Assembly: GCA_028281575.1 (NCBI GenBank) | Contig: JANQJP010000089.1 | Coordinates: forward strand, 1 to 64,000 | Length of the DNA: 64,000 bases | Origin: Cellvibrionaceae bacterium | GTDB taxonomy: Bacteria > Pseudomonadota > Gammaproteobacteria > Pseudomonadales > Cellvibrionaceae | Direction: 5' to 3' | Part shown: one piece after another, positions 46,095-55,110 of the stretch | Layout of the letters: each line of letters starts with the position of its first letter | Numbering within the stretch: the stretch's first letter is position 1 | Program-made: the position numbers and the translations under genes | Notes under the pieces: model-generated | Seen by the model: the letters and a program-made list of their open reading frames with translations, nothing else | Told to the model about the DNA's origin: nothing | Databases searched by the model: none

Positions 46095-46775
46095 CTATTC
46101 CTCGTTAACGTTGATCACAAAACGCTGAAAAATTTCTTCGATATGAGCCAATACCGTATCGCGCAGTTCTATCTCTGCGCTGGCAATACAATTCGCAAGT
46201 ATTGATACATCTAACATAGATTGAAATACGCTTGCGATTGGTCGATAACTTAAATGCCAGGGCTCTGGCGCAACCCCACTGCGGTCGTGCAGATAGGGCC
46301 GATAAAAACCGTGTTTATTTGACGCTAAATACGAATTCAACCACTGGTACATTGGAAAAAAAGGTCCCGATGCCTCTGTTTCCTCAACAGTTAACGCAAG
46401 CTTGTGTCCGCTTTTTAATGCCGCAGCATCATAAATATCAAAGTCCGTACCCCAGTGGTGACGCGATGCACCAGGCAGGGCAGACCACCTCAATATTGCA
46501 AAGACGAGCTCCATTTCCGAGAGGTCATCGATATTAAGTTCCATGCCGTCATCGTCCAAAACCAGGCGCTGACCACGGGATTTTTGATTCCAAATCTCAC
46601 ACTGCTTGTCAAAACTTCGGAATCCACTGGCGAGCCTCAAATCAAATCCAGCGTTTGCAGCCTGTTCACGCAGTTCACATACGGCCTCATTTGCGTCCGG
46701 ATGTAAGTAAACGCCATCAACACCCTTTTCGACATGTGATGCACTGAGACCAATTAAATTCGATGTTTTTAGCAT
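46095..46775 (-). CDS. M15-family D-Ala-D-Ala carboxypeptidase-like protein
   Basis: 226 residues from ATG 46775. VanY/LdcB-type zinc peptidase: substrate motif ASGFRSFDKQ, zinc ligands in SRHHWGTDFDIYD (HxxxxxxD), and the third ligand in EPWHLSY. It would cut the stem peptide of peptidoglycan, but no signal peptide is visible, so either it acts on cytoplasmic recycled fragments or the start is upstream. Paired with the HAD gene. Confidence 0.87.
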   Translation of the reverse strand: MLKTSNLIGLSASHVEKGVDGVYLHPDANEAVCELREQAANAGFDLRLASGFRSFDKQCEIWNQKSRGQRLVLDDDGMELNIDDLSEMELVFAILRWSALPGASRHHWGTDFDIYDAAALKSGHKLALTVEETEASGPFFPMYQWLNSYLASNKHGFYRPYLHDRSGVAPEPWHLSYRPIASVFQSMLDVSILANCIASAEIELRDTVLAHIEEIFQRFVINVNEE

Positions 46776-46908
46776 GAACCGGGAACCAAAATGAATTGCG
46801 CTTGCCAAATACTTCTGTATTATTGGGACGTAGCACCATTGTCGCGATTTCGACTTAACACCTTACCACCTTGTAACGAATAATAATAAGCGTGTGGGAG
46901 ACACGAAG

Positions 46909-47187
46909 ATGACTTCCGATAGCGCCGAGCTAATTGGCCTCAAAAATTTGGGCATGGCGTCCGTCAATATTTTGCATGCGATTGGGATCAATTCATATAG
47001 CGACCTCTCAGAAGTCGGTGCCGTGGAAGCCTATTGCCGCATAAAAGCACGCGGAATTCATGTGTCGAAAGTTATGCTGTATGCCCTTCAAGGCGCGCTA
47101 ATGGATGTCCATTGGAACGACCTGTCTCCCGAAATGAAGGCCCAACTGGTTGAAGAAGCTGAGCAACATTTACCCGAAGCACACTAG
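46909..47187 (+). CDS. TfoX C-terminal domain-like protein
   Basis: 92 residues from ATG 46909 (a GTG at 46894 is in frame). The whole protein is a TfoX_C-like helix-hairpin-helix domain: LIGLKNLGMASVNILHAIGI, VEAYCRIKARG, LYALQGALMDVHWNDLS. Related stand-alone proteins are common; the N-terminal TfoX domain that controls competence is missing. Its TAG stop overlaps the first base of the MITE-like element. Confidence 0.88.
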   Translation: MTSDSAELIGLKNLGMASVNILHAIGINSYSDLSEVGAVEAYCRIKARGIHVSKVMLYALQGALMDVHWNDLSPEMKAQLVEEAEQHLPEAH

Positions 47188-47614
47188 AGCCTATTAACAC
47201 TAATTAAATCACACCTGCTGGAAAGCCATTTTATTGCCAACCAGGCGTCGAGAGTAACGAACAGTTATTCTGCATGAACGACCGACACCGCAGTTGGCGA
47301 TAAAATGGCACTAGCCCTCGACAATTGCTCCTCCATGGTTCTACTCCACCACGTCCATGTGGCTATACGGTTGCGCATGAAAAGTCCTCACTCTGTGTTG
47401 CTCACATGGATGTGGGTAAGAGGCGAGAGCAGGATGCGGTAAGCTTTGCTCATCACTGATTTGGAACAACCACGAAAACGCCGGGAGCGTTTTTGCGCTT
47501 TAGCCCCGAAGGGGTGAGGCATAGGGATATGCCGAAAAAACTACGTTCTTCGCGCCTTAATTGAGGAGTTTTCATGCGCAACAGATGTGATTTAATTAAG
47601 TGTTAACAGCCCCT
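47187..47614. mobile_element. 428-bp MITE-like element with nested palindromes
   Basis: Left arm 47187-47213 (GAGCCTATTAACACTAATTA, then AATCACA) pairs with the right arm 47586-47614 (TGTGATTTAATTAAGTGTTA, then ACAGCCCCT) with few mismatches. Inside, 47225-47241 pairs with 47293-47309 at 16 of 17 bases. Hairpins 47475-47494 (AAAACGC-CGGGA-GCGTTTTT), a CCCC-GAA-GGGG loop and 47518-47533 (GGCATA-GGGA-TATGCC) follow. No ORF. The first hairpin is a good intrinsic terminator for the gene before. The arms share their sequence with 31463-31520. Confidence 0.7.
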
Positions 47615-47941
47615 AACAAAGTCCTCCTTTGTTCTACTGAAACATTCTCGGACCGGCGGGGAAAGGGCTTTGACGTAGACGGCGTCAAAATATTTATTGT
47701 TACCCTGGGCGGGAACTACTACGCCTACATTAACCGGTGCCCTCATCAAAACGTCCCTCTCGACTGGGATAATGACCAATTCCTGGATTGCGATGGTGAA
47801 CTTGTTCAATGCGCCAGTCACGGGGCACAATTCGTCATAGAATCGGGTGTATGTGTGGCCGGACCATGCACCGGCCAGCGACTCACAAAACTGGAGTTAA
47901 GTATCGTAAACGGCGATATTTTTGTGCACTGGCCCCAATAA
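47600..47941 (+). CDS. Rieske [2Fe-2S] domain protein
   Basis: 113 residues. Rieske cluster ligands are CPH in RCPHQNVPLDW (about 47-57) and CASH in VQCASHGAQF, fitting the small ferredoxin-type Rieske proteins. The only plausible start is GTG 47600, which lies inside the right arm of the MITE-like element. The residues after it (VLTAPNKVLLCSTETF) fit normal family N-termini, so the insertion may have replaced the original start. Confidence 0.88.
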   Translation: MLTAPNKVLLCSTETFSDRRGKGFDVDGVKIFIVTLGGNYYAYINRCPHQNVPLDWDNDQFLDCDGELVQCASHGAQFVIESGVCVAGPCTGQRLTKLELSIVNGDIFVHWPQ

Positions 47942-48167
47942 AGACTTACATGAGGAAAACGCGCAGAACTGATAAGCTTGGCTATTCTTAAGGTTTTGGA
48001 GCGCAAGCAAATACGCCAAAAAACGCTAGCCTAAGCCGCGCTTATCTGGTAGCTTGCACACCTTTTCAAAAACTGGGCTCAGATAGATCCCGGTTTTACG
48101 GATAGGTATGAGGCAGTTAGCTGGCTTGTACGTACAATGAGGAACATCAATACGAGGCGTCGCATCA

Positions 48168-48608
48168 ATGCCCGATTCCAACGCAAATAATAGCTTCGCT
48201 CTTCGTGACTTTACGCCGTATCAGGAAAAGTCTGGAGAGGAGTACATGAACGCCGATCAAAAGCAGCACTTTAAAGAACTGCTCTACGCCTGGCGCAGAG
48301 AACTCATGGAAGAAGTTGATCGCACCGTTAGTCATATGAAAGATGAGGCGGCAAACTTTCCCGACCCAGCCGATCGCGCCAGCCAAGAGGAAGAGTTCAG
48401 CCTGGAACTGCGCACTCGAGACAGGGAACGCAAGCTGATTAAAAAAATAGATAAAACCTTAGAGCTCGTTGAAACCGAGGACTACGGTTACTGTGACGCG
48501 TGCGGTGTCGAAATTGGGATTCGTCGACTGGAAGCGCGACCAACAGCCACCCTCTGCGTCGACTGTAAAACCCTGGACGAAATAAAAGAAAAACAAATTT
48601 TAGGTTGA
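48168..48608 (+). CDS. dksA: RNA polymerase-binding transcription factor DksA
   Basis: 146 residues. Works with ppGpp on RNA polymerase. Coiled-coil tip aspartates are in [13 protein letters not shown]; the zinc finger has CDAC and CVDC around [13 protein letters not shown]. The N-terminal ~25 residues match the usual Pseudomonas-like length. Followed by gluQ, as in Pseudomonas. Confidence 0.97.
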   Translation: MPDSNANNSFALRDFTPYQEKSGEEYMNADQKQHFKELLYAWRRELMEEVDRTVSHMKDEAANFPDPADRASQEEEFSLELRTRDRERKLIKKIDKTLELVETEDYGYCDACGVEIGIRRLEARPTATLCVDCKTLDEIKEKQILG

Positions 48609-48674
48609 TGTCGCAGCTCTGACCCCTGCGTCGGAGCTATCCCGCACACATGTCGACGCTGAGATTTAAAAAGC

Positions 48675-49619
48675 ATGCCTCGCCATGAACCCCTTTCTGC
48701 CTTATCTAAAAGCAACTCCGGCTACATAGGACGCTTCGCACCTTCGCCGTCTGGGCCCCTTCATTTCGGCTCGCTTGTCTGTGCGTTTGCGAGCTTTCTC
48801 GATGCCCGGTCGAATCATGGCCAGTGGCTTGTGCGCATAGAAGACATCGACCCACCTAGAGAACAAACTGGTGCCGACCAACAGATACTGGAGAGCCTGC
48901 AGGCCCACCAACTCTACTGGGATTCCGATGTGCTCTACCAAAGCAGCAAGTCTGCGCGTTACTGGGAAATTTTGGACCACCTTGATAGCCGCGGCTTGAG
49001 CTATGCCTGCAATTGTACCCGCCGCCGCTTAAATAACTTGGGCGGACACTACGACGGGCATTGCCGAGTTAAAACTGTCGATCGAAGCCAACCTCATGCC
49101 ATCCGGATAAATACTCAATTGGCATGCAAACAACTCCAGCGCGATCAGGCCTTGTCCTTTGTTGATTGTATTCAAGGAATCAGTGGCGAAGATTTTGGTG
49201 TGAGCGGCGATTTTATTATTCATCGCAAAGACGGATTATTTGCCTACCAACTCGCTGTAAGTTGCGACGATGTGGACCAGCATATTACCCACGTTGTGCG
49301 CGGCAGCGACCTTCTGGAAACAACGGCAAAACAAATTCTGATGATGTTATTACTCGGTGGTGAGGTACCGAGCTATGCGCACATACCGGTTGTGACCTCT
49401 GACGATGGCGCAAAACTAAGTAAACAAAATCATGCCCCGGCAATAGATAATTCGACACCGCTAACTAACCTATATAAAGCCTGCTTCGCGTTGGGCCTGC
49501 AGCCTTCAAAGACTATTCGCACTGTCGAACAATTATTGGCATGGGCGATTAATGCATGGGATATTCGACACTGCCTGGCGCAACCGAGCATCAAAGAATG
49601 CGAGCTAGAGCAGCTTTGA
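48675..49619 (+). CDS. gluQ: Glutamyl-Q tRNA(Asp) synthetase
   Basis: 314 residues. A GluRS-like catalytic core without an anticodon domain; it glutamylates queuosine-34 of tRNA-Asp. Motifs: GRFAPSPSGPLHFGS (HIGH region), RIEDIDPPRE, a zinc site CNCTRRRLNNLGGHYDGHC, and GAKLSKQNHAP (KMSKS-like). Between dksA and the cbr genes. Confidence 0.96.
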   Translation: MPRHEPLSALSKSNSGYIGRFAPSPSGPLHFGSLVCAFASFLDARSNHGQWLVRIEDIDPPREQTGADQQILESLQAHQLYWDSDVLYQSSKSARYWEILDHLDSRGLSYACNCTRRRLNNLGGHYDGHCRVKTVDRSQPHAIRINTQLACKQLQRDQALSFVDCIQGISGEDFGVSGDFIIHRKDGLFAYQLAVSCDDVDQHITHVVRGSDLLETTAKQILMMLLLGGEVPSYAHIPVVTSDDGAKLSKQNHAPAIDNSTPLTNLYKACFALGLQPSKTIRTVEQLLAWAINAWDIRHCLAQPSIKECELEQL

Positions 49620-49687
49620 ATAATTCAGAGGTGCTCTAGCTACTTTGCTGTAGAATGCCGTGTCCACAGAATTTTACTATCGCATCA

Positions 49688-49867
49688 ATGAGACGACAAA
49701 GCCCCCTGTTACTGCTTTTGCTAATTTTGTTTGTATTCTCGCCCTCTTTATTTAACTGGGTTGTGAGTACAGACGGTGCCTGGTACCGACCCTATATTAT
49801 CTGGTTTGGGATCGTCGTCATTTCTTATTTCATTCAGCGCAACTTGACTAAAAGTCATGACGTTTAG
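49688..49867 (+). CDS. cbrX: CbrX-like small membrane protein
   Basis: 59 residues from ATG 49688 (an in-frame ATG at 49655 is possible). One or two membrane segments: SPLLLLLLILFVFSPSLFNW and YIIWFGIVVISYFIQ. It overlaps cbrA by 11 bases, so translation is probably coupled. In Pseudomonas a small gene in this position, cbrX, has been described as translationally coupled to cbrA; the match here is by position, size and membrane character. Confidence 0.75.
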   Translation: MRRQSPLLLLLLILFVFSPSLFNWVVSTDGAWYRPYIIWFGIVVISYFIQRNLTKSHDV

Positions 49868-52835
49868 CTTTTCTCAAGTCGGAATTATATGTGCCGCTTA
49901 TCTCGGTATTTTGTTTGCTGTTGCGTATGCAACAGAAAAAGGCGTTGTTCCGAAAAAAATTGTTTCCCATCCACTTATCTATATATTTTCGCTCGGCATT
50001 TTCGCCAGTGCCTGGTCTTATTACGGTGTTATAGATCTCGCTCGTCAATTTGGCTATGGTGCGCTCGCCTACTATATGGGCACCGGTGTATTGTTTTTAT
50101 TTGCCCCAATCGCGCTCAAACCACTTATCGAACTCGCGCGTCGCTTTCAAATAAACAGCATGGCAGATTTGCTAACCTTTCGTTATCACAGCCATGAGGT
50201 CGGCGGACTCGTTACACTGTGCATGATTTTAGCGGTATTGCCACTACTCGCATTGCAGGTTCAAGTCGTCGCCGACACCATACACCTGCTCACCTATAAC
50301 CAAAGTATTCCAGTTGAAAGTGTTAAAGACTTCAGCATTAGAGAACTCCTCGCCCTTATTTTTTGTGCAGTTGTCGCCTGTTTTACCCTGATTTTCGGGT
50401 CCAATCGCGAACACCACAAAGGCCTTATTACTGCGATGGCGTTCGAGTCTATCGTAAAATTGCTCGGCCTCTTGGCCATCGGTGGATTTTCACTTTTTTA
50501 TGTTTTTAATGGCTTCGACGATCTCGATCACTGGTTACTCGCGAACCCCGAACATATTGAAAATTTGTATTTACCTCTGCGTGATTCTTCGTCACACATG
50601 CTGCTGCTGGTATTTCTTTCTACCGCCGTCGCAATGCCACATATTTTCCACATGACCGTTGTCGAAAACCCGGTAAAGCATGCAACTTATACCGTTAGCT
50701 GGGCCTTCCCACTTTTCCTGCTATTAATGGCACTGCCCATATTTCCAATTCTCTGGGCGGGGATAAAACTCGGTACAGATATTCCTGCGGAGTATTTTTC
50801 ACTCGCCGTGCCACTCGCCAGCGGCAATGTTTTTTTAACGATCACCTCATTCGTTGCTGGACTGTCCGCCGCGACAGGTGCAATGGTCGCAATCGCCCTG
50901 GCAATTTCAACAATGGTGATGAATCACTGGATTCTACCCGCAGCTTCATTGCGCACTAAAAAAGAAATTTATAGCCAGTTGGTAACGATGCGCAGAGTAC
51001 TTATTGTGGTCGTTATCGCTATCGCCTACCTGTTTTACACAGTCTTGGGCAATCGTTTTAGTCTGACCGACCTTGCGCTCACTTCATTTATTGCTGCCCT
51101 CCAACTATTCCCCGGCATTCTTTGCGTGGCCCACTGGTCAAGAGCCAACAGACGCGGCTTAGTCTCAGGGCTATTTGTCGGTATGGTGGTTTGGGCCATC
51201 GGCCTATTGTTACCTCTCTATATTGGCGAGCAAACGATCGTCATACCTGGCATACCCATCTCGCTTGAAATCGGCGCGCGCCATTGGAGCGAAATCACGT
51301 TGTGGTCGCTCGGCCTTAACAGCCTCACATTTGTGCTCGTTTCTATAGTCACCCGACAATCGGACGAAGAGCGCTACAGTGCTGAGTTGTGCTCAGAAGA
51401 TGAACTTAGCCATCCCATACGCATGGTATTGGATATTCGTGAACCCCAAGAAATTGTCACTCGATTGGGGGAACGCATTGGTCTCAACACCGCCCAGCTC
51501 GAAGTAGATCGAGCCATCCAACAGCTGGGCATGGCGCCAAACGAGCGCCGCCCTTACGCGCTGCGAAGATTAAGAGACGAAATTGAAGCGAATTTATCAG
51601 GTCTACTCGGCATCTCTCTCGCCAGTGAGATTATGGATACCACCGTGCCCTTACGCGTCCCAGAGGTCGAAGGCGCAACGGATATTAACCTTATCGAAGA
51701 TCGGCTCACACATTACAAGGATCACTTATCCGGCCTTGCCGCAGAACTCGATAGCCTGCGCCTCTATCACCGGCGGACCCTCGAACAACTTCCGCTATCT
51801 GTTTGCTCGGTGGGTAAAGACAGAGAAGTCCTTATGTGGAACAGTGCGATGACCTATTTGAGCGGTATCCCAAGCGAACAGGTTACCGGTTCTCGCGTAG
51901 ATGACATTTTAGAACCCTGGGGGCCTCTACTGTCAGGGTTTTTGGATTCGGAAAGACCCCACCAATACAAACAACCGATCGAAACCGCCGATACAACTCG
52001 CTGGATATCTCTGCATAAAGCGTCCATTCCCTCATCACTCGAACATCAAATTGATGGGCAGGTCATTCTTCTGGAAGATGTTACCGAATTACAGCGCTTA
52101 GAGCGCGAACTGATACACACCGAGCGGCTGGCATCAGTGGGCCGGCTGGCGGCGGGCGTAGCACATGAAATAGGCAACCCCGTCACTGGCATCGACTGTC
52201 TCGCCCAGAATTTGCGTTACGAAAGCGACGACCCTGAAGTGGTGCAAGCAGCTGATCAAATACTTTCGCAAACCCAGCGAGTGAGCCGCATTGTGCAAAG
52301 TTTAGTGAGTTTTTCTCACGCGGGACGCAATAATCCCAGTGAACGTGGAAAAGTCATACTGCGAGACTGTGTACAGGAGTCCATGGATCTTTTGTCTTTG
52401 CAAAAAGAAAAGAATCAAGTGCGTTACGTTAACGACGTACCCGAGCACGTTGAAGTGGTCGGTGATGACCAGAGGATTATTCAAATATTTATCAACCTAC
52501 TTGCCAACGCCCGGGACGCGAGCCCCGCTGATACCAAAGTAAGTGTTACCGTCGAAAGCGCAGAACCGCGAGTCCGGATCGTAGTAACGGATGAGGGACC
52601 GGGTATCCCAAGCGATGCGCAAGGCCGAATATTCGAGCCCTTTTTCACCACCAAAGAGCCCGGCGAAGGCACGGGGTTGGGGCTTTCTATGGTCTACAGC
52701 ATTGTTGAAGACCACCAGGGCAGCATCGAACTTATCAGTCCAGCGGATAAAGTGTTACAAAAAGGCACAAAATTTGTGATTAATTTGCCCAGTCCCCTTG
52801 CATCTGATGCCACGCTAGGTAACACTAGTAAATAG
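49857..52835 (+). CDS. cbrA: Sensor kinase CbrA with SSS transporter-like domain
   Basis: 992 residues. The N-terminal ~500 residues form a solute:sodium symporter-like domain of about 13 helices. A linker of STAC type (about 510-620) follows, then a PAS domain (about 645-750), then the kinase: H-box VAHEIGNPVTGIDCLA near 768, N-box NLLANARDAS, G1 DEGPGIP, G2 GTGLGLSMV. In Pseudomonas CbrA with CbrB controls carbon and nitrogen source use. The organisation and neighbours here match. Confidence 0.95.
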   Translation: MTFSFSQVGIICAAYLGILFAVAYATEKGVVPKKIVSHPLIYIFSLGIFASAWSYYGVIDLARQFGYGALAYYMGTGVLFLFAPIALKPLIELARRFQINSMADLLTFRYHSHEVGGLVTLCMILAVLPLLALQVQVVADTIHLLTYNQSIPVESVKDFSIRELLALIFCAVVACFTLIFGSNREHHKGLITAMAFESIVKLLGLLAIGGFSLFYVFNGFDDLDHWLLANPEHIENLYLPLRDSSSHMLLLVFLSTAVAMPHIFHMTVVENPVKHATYTVSWAFPLFLLLMALPIFPILWAGIKLGTDIPAEYFSLAVPLASGNVFLTITSFVAGLSAATGAMVAIALAISTMVMNHWILPAASLRTKKEIYSQLVTMRRVLIVVVIAIAYLFYTVLGNRFSLTDLALTSFIAALQLFPGILCVAHWSRANRRGLVSGLFVGMVVWAIGLLLPLYIGEQTIVIPGIPISLEIGARHWSEITLWSLGLNSLTFVLVSIVTRQSDEERYSAELCSEDELSHPIRMVLDIREPQEIVTRLGERIGLNTAQLEVDRAIQQLGMAPNERRPYALRRLRDEIEANLSGLLGISLASEIMDTTVPLRVPEVEGATDINLIEDRLTHYKDHLSGLAAELDSLRLYHRRTLEQLPLSVCSVGKDREVLMWNSAMTYLSGIPSEQVTGSRVDDILEPWGPLLSGFLDSERPHQYKQPIETADTTRWISLHKASIPSSLEHQIDGQVILLEDVTELQRLERELIHTERLASVGRLAAGVAHEIGNPVTGIDCLAQNLRYESDDPEVVQAADQILSQTQRVSRIVQSLVSFSHAGRNNPSERGKVILRDCVQESMDLLSLQKEKNQVRYVNDVPEHVEVVGDDQRIIQIFINLLANARDASPADTKVSVTVESAEPRVRIVVTDEGPGIPSDAQGRIFEPFFTTKEPGEGTGLGLSMVYSIVEDHQGSIELISPADKVLQKGTKFVINLPSPLASDATLGNTSK

Positions 52836-52942
52836 GCTCACGGTTGTGTTTCACCAACCAAAAAAGCGTAGACGCATATCCTATACAGACTGATTTCGGG
52901 TTGTTGATTCTTAATCCAGCCAGCGCGGAAACTTGATCAATT

Positions 52943-54349
52943 ATGAGTAAAATTCTCATCGTCGAAGACGAAATAATCATTCGCACAGCGCTGCGAAAAC
53001 TGCTCTCCCGCAACAAATATGACATCGTCGAAACCGGTTCCGTTGCCGAAGCCACCAAACAAAAAATCGATACTTTTGACCTGATTATTAGTGACCTGCG
53101 CCTACCTGGAGCCCCGGGAACAGACCTCATTAAACTCGCGGGCGAAGTCCCCGTGCTTATTATGACGAGCTACGCGAGCCTGCGCTCAGCGGTGGACTCG
53201 ATGCGTATGGGAGCGGTTGATTACATCGCCAAGCCCTTTGATCACGATGAAATGATTGCTGCCGTTAAACGCGCGCTGGGTAAAGCCGCAAAATCCATCG
53301 CGGGCACCAAGAAAAAACTTCCCGAAAAAGATTCACCTATAGAAGGCATGATCGGAAGCAGCGCAATTATGCGCGAGGTCTACGGCAAAATTCACAAAGT
53401 TGCCCCCACTTCAGCGACCGTATTGATCCTCGGTGAAACGGGTACGGGCAAAGAACTCGTTGCCACTGCGATTCACACGGAAAGTCCACGAAAAGAAAAA
53501 CCTATTATTTCCGTGAATTGTGCAGCGATACCTGAAACGCTAATTGAAGCGGAATTATTTGGTCACGAAAAAGGCGCGTTTACCGGAGCTGCGGCTAACC
53601 GTGAAGGACTCGTCGCCGCTGCAGACGGCGGCACCTTATTTTTGGACGAAATAGGCGAACTACCGCTCGAGGCACAGGCGCGATTATTGCGGGTATTGCA
53701 AGAAGGCGAAGTGCGGCCGATTGGTTCAACCGAGTCCCGTAAAGTCGACGTCAGGCTCGTCGCCGCAACCCATCGCGACTTGGGTAAACTCGCGCGCGAA
53801 GGAAAATTCCGGGAGGACCTGTACTTCAGAATTAACGTTGTACAGCTGCGCCTTCCGCCATTGCGCGAACGCGGCAAAGACATCCTGCTACTTGCCGAAA
53901 CATTTATAAAACGCTTTTGTACAGAAATGATGAGGCCTGCACTCGGTCTGACACCAGAAGCAATTCAAGCAATTACAACCTATCCCTGGCCAGGTAATAT
54001 CAGGGAACTGGAAAATGCGATGCAGCGCTCTGTCATCCTTTGTGACAGCGATGTAGAAATAGACCACACCCACCTGGCCATTGACCACGAGTTGGTGCGT
54101 GTCGACGAAGGCCTCCACCAAGTATCACCAAACGACACTGCAGATACGCCAACAAGCACCGAAAGCAATGACGACTTGTCGCTTGAGGACTATTTTCAGC
54201 GCTTTGTACTCGAACATCAGGATCATATGAGCGAAACTGAACTTGCCAAAAAGCTCGGTGTGAGCCGCAAATGTCTTTGGGAAAGGCGCCAACGCTTGGG
54301 TATCCCCCGTCAAAAACCGACCCAGGGTAAAAAATCCAGCGCCTCCTAA
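52943..54349 (+). CDS. cbrB: Sigma-54-dependent response regulator CbrB
   Basis: 468 residues. Receiver domain with phospho-Asp in [10 protein letters not shown] (about 53). AAA+ domain with Walker A GETGTGKE, the sigma-54 contact loop EKGAFTGAA and Walker [12 protein letters not shown]. Fis-type HTH at the end ([20 protein letters not shown]). Pairs with CbrA. A likely target is immediately downstream: the sigma-54 promoter of the CrcZ-like RNA. Confidence 0.95.
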   Translation: MSKILIVEDEIIIRTALRKLLSRNKYDIVETGSVAEATKQKIDTFDLIISDLRLPGAPGTDLIKLAGEVPVLIMTSYASLRSAVDSMRMGAVDYIAKPFDHDEMIAAVKRALGKAAKSIAGTKKKLPEKDSPIEGMIGSSAIMREVYGKIHKVAPTSATVLILGETGTGKELVATAIHTESPRKEKPIISVNCAAIPETLIEAELFGHEKGAFTGAAANREGLVAAADGGTLFLDEIGELPLEAQARLLRVLQEGEVRPIGSTESRKVDVRLVAATHRDLGKLAREGKFREDLYFRINVVQLRLPPLRERGKDILLLAETFIKRFCTEMMRPALGLTPEAIQAITTYPWPGNIRELENAMQRSVILCDSDVEIDHTHLAIDHELVRVDEGLHQVSPNDTADTPTSTESNDDLSLEDYFQRFVLEHQDHMSETELAKKLGVSRKCLWERRQRLGIPRQKPTQGKKSSAS

Positions 54350-54559
54350 ATCTCCAACCAAAGGCTTAAACCAGTACTTATCTGCAGCAGTCTGAACACT
54401 GTAGCAAACGGTTTTTGATCGAGGAAAAGCCGCAGCTTATCGCTTACGCGAATACACTCCATCGTACTTTTGAACTTATCTTCCGGAAAGCACCCAAACG
54501 TTCAACAAGAGGCGTTTCACGCCACTCAAAGAAACACGTCGTTTCCCCCGTTCTCATTG

Positions 54560-54586
54560 TGTTACCCAGTTCTCAAACTAGTAACA
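54560..54586. promoter_or_regulatory. Candidate CbrB upstream activator site
   Basis: TGTTAC (54560-54565), 15 bases, GTAACA (54581-54586): a perfect 6-bp inverted repeat. I recall CbrB sites in Pseudomonas as TGTTAC/GTAACA half-sites with similar spacing. Another GTAACG half-site lies at 54602-54607. The centre is about 110 bases upstream of the -24 element, a normal enhancer distance. Confidence 0.65.
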
Positions 54587-54683
54587 AACTCCGGCACATA
54601 AAGTAACGAACCAACATAACTAAAGCGAATAAGAATTACCGAAAACTCATCTAAGCCATTGTTTTTATTATGTTTTTAACTTG

Positions 54684-54699
54684 TGGCACAAGACCTGCT
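54684..54699 (+). promoter_or_regulatory. Sigma-54 (-24/-12) promoter of the CrcZ-like RNA
   Basis: TGGCAC-AAGAC-CTGCT matches the TGGCAC-N5-TTGCW consensus except for one base; the GG and GC cores (54685-54686, 54697-54698) are correctly spaced. Transcription would start near 54710. The CTGCT...AGCAG inverted repeat (54695-54710) overlaps the -12 box. Confidence 0.75.
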
Positions 54700-54709
54700 C
54701 TATTAAGCA

Positions 54710-54954
54710 GCATAATAAAAACAATAAAGAATAATAAGAAAAAACAACATAGCAAATAACAACAATAAATAATAAAAACAACTACAAAACGCTAATAACA
54801 ACAAAAAACAATAATAAGAAATAACGCGATAAACTTACTTGCGTTCCTTTGGAGAGGGCTTGCTATACAGCAACTAGCGAACACGGACGTTGCGATTGAT
54901 AAAACATAAAAACCGAATTCTGCGGGAGGGCTGATGCTTTCCCGTTTTCGTTTC
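54710..54954 (+). ncRNA. crcZ: CrcZ-like small RNA (Hfq/Crc sequestering)
   Basis: The cbrB-pcnB gap has no supported ORF. From about 54712 to 54830 it is almost pure A-rich triplet sequence with many AAN repeats (for example AATAAAAACAATAAAGAATA and AACAACAATAAATAATAAAA), the pattern bound by the distal face of Hfq in the CA motifs of CrcZ. The block is followed by ~90 bases of mixed sequence and an intrinsic terminator. Position between cbrB and pcnB, sigma-54 promoter and CbrB-like palindrome match the Pseudomonas crcZ arrangement. In Pseudomonas CrcZ soaks up Hfq-Crc and relieves carbon catabolite repression. Length about 240 nt, shorter than the Pseudomonas RNA of about 400 nt. Confidence 0.75.
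54923..54954 (+). terminator. Intrinsic terminator of the CrcZ-like RNA
   Basis: CGGGAGGGC-TGAT-GCTTTCCCG forms a 9-bp stem with two G-U pairs and a 4-base loop, followed by TTTTCGTTTC. Confidence 0.8.
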
Positions 54955-55110
54955 TGAACTTCCAAACCCCTTATTTTTCCCGGCTCCGGTTAGCGCCAAA
55001 CTGTGTTAACATCTGCGACTTTGATTTATAGGCTGTCGCTCCATTTGACTCATTTCCTTCGACTTACTCATACATTTGCGAGCGCGCAGCGCTGGTTTCA
55101 CTAGCGTACT

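Noticed and set aside
54415-54606. 63-codon ORF after cbrB
   Set aside because: It overlaps the CbrB-type palindrome, has no convincing start or protein-like features, and fits regulatory DNA better.
54712-54830. A-rich block as a simple low-complexity artefact
   Set aside because: It is flanked by a sigma-54 promoter and a terminator in the exact crcZ position, so a structured role is more likely.
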